From: Beroe ovata
Lineage: Eukaryota > Ctenophora > Nuda > Beroida > Beroidae
Length of the DNA: 16,727 bases
Reading direction: 5' to 3'
NCBI GenBank assembly: GCA_946803715.1
Contig: CAMPET010000405.1
Coordinates: forward strand, 9,217 to 25,943
The position numbers and the translations under genes were made by a program. Of this stretch, positions 9,415 to 16,727 are shown piece by piece (within the stretch, counting starts at the first letter, position 1; every line of letters starts with the position of its first letter). The notes beneath the pieces were generated by a model, which did no database searches, was not told where the DNA came from, and was given only the letters and a program-made list of their open reading frames with translations.

Positions 9415-9809
9415 CTAAAATGTCATGTCAACAGGAGCATCAAGTGCTATCTCTGGTTCTGGAGCTGCAACATCTGGTGAGGCTTCTTCAAAGTCTGAGT
9501 CAGTTCCTAATTCTTCTTGAACTATGTCATCTTCATCTTCAATTTGAGACCCATCAAGATCAGATGATTTACCTGATGGTTATAATCATGTAAAATGGAT
9601 ATAAGTGAAAAGTATTAACTGAGAATTAAAGCTGTGAAAACTGCAGTACCTATTGGATGGACTGAAGTTCCACATGACTCATACTTCTGCTTCCACAGTT
9701 TTGCCTGTGCTTCAATCATGTCAATGTAAGTTTCATCATCATAAATTGAAGATGTGTTGAACCATGCTTCATTACACAGTGCAGGCTGTACAGGACAAAA
9801 CAAGGACAT
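9415..9809 (-). CDS. ANAPC15: Anaphase-promoting complex subunit 15 homologue
   Basis: Two exons, 9650-9809 and 9415-9572, joined in phase (GT donor, ATCAG acceptor), encode 105 residues beginning MSLFCPVQPALCNEAWFN. ANAPC15 family features are visible: an early WFN motif, a helical region ending before the short HPIGK motif (residues about 51-55; VPIGK in vertebrates), then an acidic tail (IEDEDDIVQEELGTDSDFEE). The family's usual length is 110-120 residues, so the fit is good. In animals ANAPC15 is a small subunit of the APC/C ubiquitin ligase that promotes turnover of the mitotic checkpoint complex on CDC20. The intron lies inside the glycine codon of the PIGK motif. The start ATG has A at -3. 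An upstream non-coding exon is possible. Confidence 0.82.
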
Positions 9810-11004
9810 CTTTTGAAAAGTCTTTGAGGTATTCAACCCAGCACCTACATTAGTACATTTCTGAATCTGAATAACGTTACTGTGGTTCAAAGAATGATAT
9901 CATGTAAAATGAAAAAGGTCTGATCTTGCATCGCGTGAAGTTGACTGTTGACAGGAATTCAGAGTAGAGCGCACTCTCCAGGAATGATAATTACACTTGA
10001 AACTGCACGCAGTTTTTATATTTCAAAATTTAAACAGCTGACACGAATCTCCTTTCCATTCTCGCGCGCGCGCTTTGGCTTTATCGCACTTCAGCTCCAT
10101 CAATTTCATCGAACTCGAAACAAAACAAAAAATTAATTTACTGGGCGTCGCGTCCGCTTCACTATTTTTTGGTGGAGACAGCTAAAAGTAGAATTGGAAA
10201 TAGAACTGAGTTATGTCGATCGCGATCGATGATAGACGAACACTGCATCCTGATCCTGTCGAGAATTTCATTTTGCGCGCGCGCCGCGCAAAATTATTCT
10301 CGGTCTCAGACGGCTAGAGCTAAAGCTTGCACATTGCAGACGGCTCGAATCATGCATCAGCGGTCTACAGTCTAGCATCGGTAGACAAAAATGCAACTGA
10401 GATTGAGAATTGCGAAGACAAGAGGCACTATCTTCATCATTGGATGTTGGAGTAGTACTAGTAGTAGTAGCATAAGACTAAGTGATATTGATAAGCATTG
10501 CACTTACAATCTTTGTCAAAATCTACCGGACTAACACTGACAGATCGATATGGAATTGGAAAACACTAAAATTGAAAATCGTCGACCCTTGGCTCATAAA
10601 ACTGACAGTGACATTGGACATATTTTGATAAAATTTGATAAGCTACTGCTAGGTTTCAAATTCAATCTCGTTATCAATATCATGCTCTATTGCCATGGTA
10701 TCGCTTTCAAGAGCGACCCTTGTTACATCAATCATCATAATACTTAATGATATTGATTCGACTCGACGTATTTATATTATCATTATTGCAGTTGCACTCA
10801 ACGTCAAACTAAAAATAAGTCAATTTTAAATCACACACTAGCTATTGATTTGATCCTAAAGAGGGGCTGTCAGCATCGACAGCAGACTTAACACCGAGTT
10901 ACTGTTATCCACAGTATAACACAGAATCACTCCGCATTAAATTCCCCCTTGCTATACAACAAATCTGATACACGACTGAACAAAAGTCGCTACATATCCC
11001 ACCC
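9810..11004. other. Intergenic region, CpG-rich and palindromic in its left half
   Basis: This separates the ANAPC15 start from the last G-alpha exon; both genes read leftwards, so ANAPC15 regulation should lie here. Open frames at 9948-10136, 10169-10375 and 10550-10747 on the plus strand are short and unconvincing. The right half is AT-rich and probably carries G-alpha 3' UTR. A variant signal AATATA occurs near 10771-10776 on the minus strand, but no AATAAA. Confidence 0.5.
10061..10293. promoter_or_regulatory. CpG-rich palindrome cluster, candidate ANAPC15 promoter region
   Basis: The stretch contains CTCGCGCGCGCGCT (10061-10074), a perfect 14-base palindrome TCGATCGCGATCGA (10216-10229) and a hairpin with arms TTTTGCGCG (10271-10279) and CGCGCAAAA (10285-10293). 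CpG density is far above the rest of the window. It lies 250-480 bp upstream of the ANAPC15 ATG. A promoter role is inference. Confidence 0.35.
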
Positions 11005-11340
11005 CTACCCCAAATTTAACTCATGGATATTCTTCTGTAGGACAGTACTCTTCACATTATCGAATACCCTGCTAATATTAGCTGTGTCCGTCGCGCAGGT
11101 CAGATGGAGAAATAGGGCCCGGTCATCATTTATCGTGCTACTGTCCATGTACCTGCACTGGTACAGGTCCTTCATAAACTGGATCGCGTAGGACACGTCG
11201 TCAGGGCAACCGTCGTAATCGGGAAAGTAATCACCGATGTACGATTTGGGGACTTTCTCTTCGAACAAGTCCTTCTTGTTGAGGAAAAGGATGAGTGAGG
11301 AGTTCTTGAAGACAGGATAGTTCACTATACTCTCGAAAAG
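11005..11340 (-). CDS. Alternative terminal exon (7b) of the G-alpha gene, Gq-like
   Basis: An acceptor CCCCCTTGCAG precedes an open block of 111 codons plus stop that starts LFESIVNYPVFKNSS in phase 0. It includes guanine-contact motif FLNKKD, Gq-like FPDYDG, the TCATDT loop and an alpha-5 helix ending ELNLG, close to the Gq ending. No exon for the GTPase core lies between it and the preceding terminal exon (11662-12015). It can therefore only make a protein if exon 6 (12409-12504) splices to it, skipping exon 7a. If it is not spliced this way it is a leftover fragment of a duplicated gene, but it has no disabling mutation. Confidence 0.75.
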   Translation of the reverse strand, partial: LFESIVNYPVFKNSSLILFLNKKDLFEEKVPKSYIGDYFPDYDGCPDDVSYAIQFMKDLYQCRYMDSSTINDDRALFLHLTCATDTANISRVFDNVKSTVLQKNIHELNLG

Positions 11341-11661
11341 CTGCAAGGGGGCGAGAGGGAGGGTCAGTGAGGAGCTCGCTTTTGTGTAAAAAATTGTCGT
11401 CATTTGTCTATGACTACAGCACAGGTTGAGCAAGCCATGAACACAAGAGATAGCAAATCAGTGGAGGAAGTCCGGCAAGAAAGAGAGGAGGACCAAACAA
11501 CAATCACATTCACAAGCAAATATCTGATTCAGGCAACCAGTCAAACCACAACCAATCAATCATAACCATCAATAGGAGTTAGAATCAAATATCAACCAAT
11601 CGGGAAGAGAGGTAACAAACACCAAATCAAAGAGAACATCCAGAACTCTAGCCGCTAGAGA

Positions 11662-14600
11662 TCAGGATAGGGCCATCTCGCTGACATTACTCATCATGAT
11701 CGTACACTTTATACTCTCGAATATGTTTCTAATCTGCTCCGTGTTGGTCGAACACGTGAAGTGAACGAAGAAGGGGACGTTGTGAGGCGGGCTCTGGCCC
11801 GACTCAGCGTACACAGTTTCCCGCGCCTGAATGAAGAGGGCCCTGAAAAACTCCCGGCCCTTTTCCACATCATGATCGGGGCCCGGGTAGGTGGTGATGA
11901 AGTCCTTGATGTGGACTCCCCCAAGTACTTTTCCCTCGAAGAGATCAGTTTTATTGAGGAACAGAATGAAAGAGGACTTCCTGAAAGTCGGCTTGTACAC
12001 AAACTCTTTGAACAGCTGGAGGGGGGGTGAGTCACGTGTCGCCTTCCTTGATACAAATGTTCTCTGCAGTGATTGCAAGGGGAGAAGATGCTAAGTCAGT
12101 GATTGAGAGAAGACTCAGAGTAGTTGGAGGGAGACAAACTCAGAGGAAATCAACAGTAACCAGCCAGAAAATAATTGAGAGTCAAATGATTCAAACCAGC
12201 CAAATCGAAGAATCTCAACAAGAATAAAGACTATGGTTTGGTCAGTGATCATTCTGCGACGTTTTGTCTGTCAGTCAATAGTCATAGATATCACGAAGAT
12301 TAACAACCAAAACTCTCTTCTCCTGCTCAGATACCAGCGGGAATAACGGAAATAGAAAATCGCAGCTAATTATGTTCGGTAATCACCTACTTATTGATCT
12401 ATAATTACCTCAAGACTCTCCTCTGTTCGGTTTCTCTCTCGGTTCTCAGCGAGACACATATCGTACTCAGACAGAGACGCCAGGAATATGACGGATGTCA
12501 CTCCCTGGGGGTGGAGCGTTTGCGGAGGGAGGGATTTATTAGGGCCACTAGTGATGTAGAGAGAGGGATAGATAAGGGCCACTAGTGATGTAGAGAGAGG
12601 GATTGATAAGGGCCACTAGTGATGTAGAGAGAGGGATTGATAAGGGCCAGTAGTGATGAAGAGAGAGGGAAGGGAGGGGGTGAATCCACTGGAGGGAGAC
12701 AGTGAGGGAGGGAGAGAGGGAATTTAGAGGGAGGGGAATTTGAGGGAGGGGGAGTTAGAGGGAGGGGGAGTTAGAGGGAGAGGAAGTTAGAGGGAGGGAG
12801 GTGTTAGCTGTCAAGTTTGACGTGTGTGTACCCACCTCGAAGGCGTTTATCCATTTCCGTCGCTGACTCCGCTGTCCACCAACATCAATTATCTTGAGAT
12901 TAATCCGGTCTACTGTGAACACTTCCTCAATGATTGCCGTGGTCTTGACTCTCGTCCTATGAGTGGGTGGGTCAGGGATTTATTTGGAACGCATCCTAAG
13001 TATATTTGGCAATAATCATACGGTCTTATATTATAGGGCTGAGTAATCGAGTAATCGACTGTGTCTGTCAAGAGGTAGCTTTAAAGATCTGTCAAATCAA
13101 TCGACACCCCACTGTGTCAATACCTGACAATGTGATCTTCCCTCCCCATTCCCACTGTGTCAATACCTGACAATGNGTGTGTACCCACCTCGAAGGCGTT
13201 TATCCATTTCCGTCTCTGACTCCGCTGTCCACCCACATCAATTATCTTAAGATTAATCCGGTCCACTGTGAACACTTCCTCAATGATTGCCGTGGTCTTG
13301 ACTCTCGTCCTATGAGTGTGTTGGTAAAAGTGTGTTGGTGGGTCAGGGATCTATTTGGAACGCATCCTAAGTATATTTGGCAATTGTCATACGGTCCTAT
13401 ATTATAGCGCTGAGTAATCGACTGTGTCTGTCAAGAGGTAGCTTTACTTTATAGATCTGTCAAAACAATCGACACCCCACTGTGTCAATACCTGACAATG
13501 TGATCTCCCCTCCCCATCCCCACTGTGTCAATACCTGACAATGTGATCTTCCTGCACCCGGAATCCAGGTTGTTCAATCTCGGATACCTTGTCCAGGAAG
13601 TACTTGGCCGAATCCAGTATCTGTCACGTGGGGAGGGGTAGTTGGTATGGGTAATCGGCACTTTGTTGTGGCTTGTGGAGATGATGAGCAAGAGGCAGGG
13701 TTCGGTAGGGGAGGGAGGGAGTGCAAAAGTAGGGGGGATTGAGCTAGGTCAAACATATTATAGGGTGGGAGTGAGAGAGGGGGAGGGGGGCTGCATGCGG
13801 GATAGAGGGGGGAAGGGGGGACAATGTCAACTCACATTGAATTCTCTCTTCCTATCATAACACTTCTGAACCCCACCGTCCGCCCAGATTTTCTTGATTA
13901 GGGAGAATTTGGCGGCATCAAGGAGACATGGGGCCATGGCCTCGTTGAAAGAGCTGATCAAGTCATTCGTCTCGGGCCCAGAAAGCTCCTGCGGAAAATA
14001 GGACGGATTACTTACTGACATTCAGATCAAATGTTATTTTCAGTGATTTCCCGATGAGCTAGCTCGAAAATGGCCCCGGATTCGGATTCTACGTCAAAAA
14101 CTAGGCCAGAAACACTTATTTTCAGCTTGCTTCCTGAAAAAATGTCTTCGGCCGTTTTTTCGTATCAGTGCGTCGCATTGATTTTCGCGTTTTTGAAGTG
14201 AATGCTTCCCACAGGTTTGAAATCGTCATTTGGGCGTAGTCTCACGGCAAGAATGAACTCAACATGATCGTTAAAAGGGTTGATACTCGTAGTTTGATAG
14301 TAGGAGAGATGATTTGACGAAAAATCAGTGTCCTAAGTGCCTGTTAAGTCTTCAATAGAGACTCTCAAAAACGGAGTAGAAAAGTGTGGGATCATTCACT
14401 TCATTTTCCACCGATATTGACATTGGAAATTCGACGAAATTTTTTTGTTCCATTTTCATGTAAATACCATGGATTCTTATGTATTTTTCGACGCTGAATC
14501 GATTCCCGATCGAATTTTGGCCCTATCTTGCTCCCCTGATGAGTTATCTGAAACATGACCTCGAACTTCACAACTGACAACAAATTGGAATTTTCAGTTA

Positions 14601-16186
14601 GTTCCCGATGAGCTAGCCCAAAAATTCCTCCAGATTCGAATTCTACGTCAAAAAATAGCCTAGAAACACATATTGCCAGTATGTCTCCTGAAAAAATGTT
14701 TTGGGCCATTTTTCGGTATCAGTGTGTCCCATTGATTTTCGTGTATTTGCTGGTTATGCTTCCCACAGGTTTAAAATCGTGATTTGGGCGTGGTCTCACG
14801 GCCAGAATGAACTCAACATGATCGTTAAAAGGGTTGATACTCGTAGTCTGATAGTAGGAGAGATGATTTGACGAAAAATCAGTGTCCTAAGTGCCTGTTA
14901 AGTCTTCAATAGAGACTCTCAAAAACGGAGTAGAAAAGTGTGAGATCATTCACTTCACTTTCTACCGACACTGACATCTGAAATTCGACGAAAATTTTTT
15001 GTCCCATTTTCGCGCAAATACCATCGATTCCCATGTATTTTTGGTCGCTGAATCGATTGCCAGCCAAATTTTCGGCCTATCTTGCTTCTTTCATGAGCTA
15101 TCGGACACGTGACTTTGAACCTCGTAGCTGAGGATAAATTTGAATTTTCAGTGATTTCCCGATGAGATAGCTCGAAAATGACCTCGGATTCGGATTCTAC
15201 GTCCAAAACTAGGCCAGAAACACTTAGTTTCAGCCTGCTTCCTGAGGAAATGTCTTCGGCCGTTTTTTGGTGTCCGTGTGTCCCATTGATTTTCGCGCTT
15301 TTGAAGTGAATGCTTCCCACAGGTTTGAAATCGTCATTTGGGCGTGGTCTCACGGCGAGAATGAACTCAACATGATCGTTAAAAGGGTTGATACTCGTAG
15401 TCTGATAGTAGGAGAGATGATTTGACGAAAAATCAGTGTCCTAAGTGCCTGTTAAGTCTTCAATAGACACTCTCAAAAACGGAGTAGAAAAGTGTGGGAT
15501 CATTCACTTCACTTTCTACCGATACTGATATCAGAAATTCGACGAAAACTTTTTGTCCAATTTTCGCGCAAATGCCATCAATTCCCATGTATTTTTGGAC
15601 GCTGAATTGATTGCCGACCGAATTTTCGAGGCCTTTTCCTCAGTCCGATGATAGGATTCCCGGCCAATTTCTTGATGTGTGTCACCTGATTTTCGTAAGG
15701 TATAGACAGAGTTTTCATAGCCCCGGCCAAGCTGGCAGCAGCCTGGTGAAGATTCTTGTGCACAACCCTCAGGTAGAACTCGTGCTCTTCTTCCGAGAAA
15801 CCGTTCTTGAGAATTATCCTCATCTGCTTCAGGAAAGTGCTCTTCCCACACTCTCCCGCCCCTGTGTGAGAGTGAGAGTGAGAGTGAGAGTGTGTGAGTG
15901 AGAGTGTGAGAGTGTGTGTGAGAGAGAGAATGTGTGAGAGTGAGAATGTGTGAGAGTGAGAGTGTGTGAGAGAGATTGAGAGTGAGTGGTAACGGAAGAG
16001 TCACATGAATTGTGACAACTAAAATGACGACAATAACTGATCGAGTCGACCATCTAGTACCTTACCTAGTAACAATATTTTCTGTTCTTTTCGCAATGCC
16101 GCTTTCGATTTCGAAATGTTCTTTTCAATCTTCTTGTTAGCCTGCTTCTGCGTTTCCGTATCAGCATCAGGACTATCGAAACACAT
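11662..16186 (-). CDS. Heterotrimeric G-protein alpha subunit, seven exons, 368 aa
   Basis: Exons: 16066-16186, 15686-15861, 13836-13988, 13535-13620, 13189-13309, 12409-12504 and 11662-12015. Motifs in order: N-terminal helix from [13 protein letters not shown] with Cys2 as likely lipid site and no myristoylation Gly2; P-loop GAGECGKST (Cys where most have Ser) followed by FLKQMRII; helical domain; switch I TRVKTTAI with the arginine finger; switch [20 protein letters not shown]; guanine-binding NKTD; TCSTNT where TCATDT is usual; tail SNVSEMALS. Length matches the family (about 350-390). These proteins bind GTP at the plasma membrane and relay receptor signals. The class mixes Gq and G12 traits, so I do not name it. 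The split of the first glycine of GAGE across exons 1 and 2 is the usual G-alpha intron position. Exon 5 has a second copy at 12836-12956, probably an assembly overlap. A second terminal exon lies at 11005-11340. Confidence 0.93.
12541..12676. repeat. 34-bp minisatellite, four copies
   Basis: Units start at 12541, 12575, 12609 and 12643, an exact 34-base period, each beginning AGGGCCACTAGTGATGTAGA (last copy slightly diverged). It lies in G-alpha intron 5, about 36 bases upstream (transcript sense) of the exon 6 acceptor. Confidence 0.92.
12677..12806. repeat. Polypurine GGGA-rich tract
   Basis: Nearly pure A/G on the plus strand, with many GGGAGGG runs and repeated GAGTTAGAGGGAGGGG units. 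It is a long polypyrimidine tract in the G-alpha transcript and could form G-quadruplex or triplex structure on the plus strand. Confidence 0.8.
12823..13543. repeat. Direct duplication of exon 5 region around a single 'n'
   Basis: Bases 12823-13175 and 13177-13543 are near-identical and meet at one 'n' (13176). Both hold G-alpha exon 5 (12836-12956, 13189-13309). The exon copies encode the same 40 residues and differ only at four synonymous sites, while the intron part differs by small indels. The left copy breaks off at the 'n' partway into exon 4; the right copy continues into full exon 4. Best read as an unmerged contig or haplotype overlap. Confidence 0.75.
13478..13550. repeat. 43-bp tandem duplication carrying a splice donor
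   Basis: Two copies, starting at 13478 and 13521, of a block that spans the last bases of G-alpha exon 4, its donor (CAG|GTATTG in the transcript) and the start of the intron. It gives two equal donors, after 13535 and after 13492. Both haplotype-like copies flanking 13176 have it. Confidence 0.75.
14246..14332 (-). other. Candidate cassette exon, repeat copy 1 (87 bp)
   Basis: It is preceded by a TTAG acceptor with a CTTAAC branch-like motif and followed by GTGAGA. Phase 0 at both ends, open, encoding 29 residues from [15 protein letters not shown] to EFILA. It sits in the phase-0 intron between G-alpha exons 2 and 3, so inclusion would insert 29 residues in the helical domain. A real exon is speculative; the polypyrimidine tract is weak. 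Confidence 0.25.
14800..14886 (-). other. Candidate cassette exon, repeat copy 2 (87 bp)
   Basis: Same block 554 bases on, with the same flanking AG and GTGAGA. It differs from copy 1 only at third codon positions (Gln and Leu codons), so the 29 residues are unchanged. Confidence 0.25.
15354..15440 (-). other. Candidate cassette exon, repeat copy 3 (87 bp)
   Basis: Third copy, same splice-like flanks and identical translation. If its donor is not used, the frame stays open for about 132 more codons (to 14955), ending VSVGRK and a stop. Confidence 0.25.
15866..15991. repeat. (GAGTGT)n / (GAGA)n simple repeat in G-alpha intron 1
   Basis: Alternating GTGAGA, GAGTGT and GAGA units. In the transcript it is a long CTCTCACACTC pyrimidine tract that runs straight into the acceptor of exon 2 (CTCACACAG) and may act as its polypyrimidine tract. 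Confidence 0.9.
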
Positions 16187-16708
16187 TGTTCCGATCTTTG
16201 AAAAACGTTGACAACTTTACAAAATTTTCAAAATGTGGATATCATGAAACTTGGAAGTGGAAATCACACAAAGACAGTTCTGAGAGAAAGACTACCTTCA
16301 TACAGAGATCCATATACTCTCCCTTCTCGAGTGGTGTTTCTCTACCAGCACTTCATGTAGGTTTCACATCCTACGGGGCTAAGAGGGGTCAGGAATGCGC
16401 CGCAATTTACATGTGCTACCGCATTATTTCTGGAGACTATTGTGAGGAAATCAACCGGAACTCACTAACTGAAGAGAAAGCTTGCGAACCAAAAAGAACG
16501 AGGCTCAAATCCTTGGACAGAAAAGGAACTATTGATGGGAAACACGTGTTAAATCACTCCTACTGAAAAACACTCCGGAGCAACACAAAAAATGTAATTT
16601 GTCATTATATAAGCACCCTTCTTTGTAAAATGATGGTTTGTCAAACTTGGAGTTGAGTAGGCGTATTTTAAATCACTCCGTGATATAATGGGGGATAGTG
16701 TAATCGAA
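16187..16708 (-). promoter_or_regulatory. G-alpha upstream region
   Basis: This should hold the promoter and 5' UTR of the G-alpha gene. A TATATAAT sequence occurs at 16604-16611 on the minus strand, about 420 bp from the ATG. A 12-base direct repeat TTAAATCACTCC lies at 16549-16560 and 16668-16679. A plus-strand open frame of about 126 codons crosses the region but has no ATG at its start and no recognisable domain. Confidence 0.35.
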
Positions 16709-16727
16709 CACACACACACACACACAC
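16709..16727. repeat. (CA)n simple repeat at window end
   Basis: Uninterrupted CA repeat reaching the last base. Confidence 0.95.

Larger units (their letters stand above)
14041..15630. repeat. 554-bp tandem repeat, about 2.9 copies, in G-alpha intron 2
   Basis: Units begin at 14041, 14595 and 15149 with an exact 554-base period, starting CAGTGATTTCCCGATGAG or a close variant. The third is cut off about 70 bases early, next to exon 2. Roughly 80 percent identity over much of the unit, but a block (14252-14400 and its equivalents at +554 and +1108) has only about three variable sites. On the minus strand each unit has an open frame following a TTAG; between copies 2 and 3 it stays open for about 160 codons, while the other copies have a TGA at one shared codon. 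No transposase, reverse transcriptase or terminal repeats seen. Confidence 0.9.

Noticed and set aside
9351-9593. Plus-strand 80-codon frame
   Set aside because: Antisense of ANAPC15 exon 2, whose frame is supported by splicing and by family motifs.
10550-10747. Plus-strand 65-codon frame beginning with ATG
   Set aside because: AT-rich, low complexity, no domain, and no splice or promoter support.
11005-12015. Two separate G-alpha genes
   Set aside because: No exons for the P-loop, switch I or switch II lie between the two terminal exons, so a second full gene cannot fit.
12541-12676. Possible CRISPR-like array
   Set aside because: The 34-bp units are contiguous tandem copies without unique spacers, in an intron of a eukaryotic gene.
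12836-13309. Real tandem duplication of G-alpha exon 5
   Set aside because: A single 'n' at the join, abrupt end of the left copy inside exon 4 and allele-like differences favour an unmerged overlap; using both exons would repeat switch I and II.
14252-14400. tRNA or SINE head in the invariant core
   Set aside because: A GGGTTGATACTC stretch vaguely recalls a B box, but there is no matching A box or cloverleaf and no A-rich or repeated tail.
16186-16566. Plus-strand open frame of about 126 codons upstream of G-alpha
   Set aside because: It opens at a non-ATG codon next to the G-alpha start, has no recognisable domain or splice context, and fits chance in promoter or 5' UTR sequence.

Overview
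The window is eukaryotic nuclear DNA, most likely from an early-branching animal. Genes are split into short exons with GT/AG introns, most intron and intergenic stretches are only 50 to 400 bases apart from one 1.7 kb intron, and the DNA is AT-rich with many (CA)n tracts. The gene set is animal-like: a bHLH-PAS transcription factor, a PINK1-like kinase, the cyclosome subunit ANAPC15 and a heterotrimeric G-protein alpha subunit. A sponge draft genome would fit (inference, not proven). All five genes I can support lie on the minus strand; I support none on the plus strand.

Layout from left to right: 1-1849, (CA)/(TG) repeats and an E-box-rich patch, no gene seen. 1850-4593, a seven-exon bHLH-PAS factor of about 600 residues. 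4594-5777, intergenic. 5778-7256, the kinase domain and C-terminal extension of a PINK1-like kinase, with its N-terminus not found. 7257-8517, intergenic or undetected 5' exons, with hairpins and a small MITE-like element. 8518-9209, a three-exon, 148-residue protein I do not recognise. 9334-9809, a two-exon ANAPC15 with a poly(A) signal. 9810-11004, intergenic, CpG-rich and palindromic. 11005-16186, a G-alpha gene. 16187-16727, its upstream region.

The most interesting locus is the G-alpha gene. One set of exons 1 to 6 is followed by two complete terminal exons, both phase 0 and each with its own acceptor and stop. One ends Gq-like; the other has a divergent receptor-contacting tail. This predicts two G-alpha proteins sharing a GTPase core but differing in coupling. 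Its long intron 2 holds 2.9 tandem copies of a unit with an exact 554-bp period. Most of the unit has diverged, but a core of about 150 bp is nearly invariant and contains an 87-bp, phase 0/0 exon-like block with splice-like flanks.

Two single 'n' characters (3484 and 13176) each sit between near-identical sequences that duplicate one exon. These look like unmerged contig or haplotype overlaps, so the duplicated exons should not be read as real.
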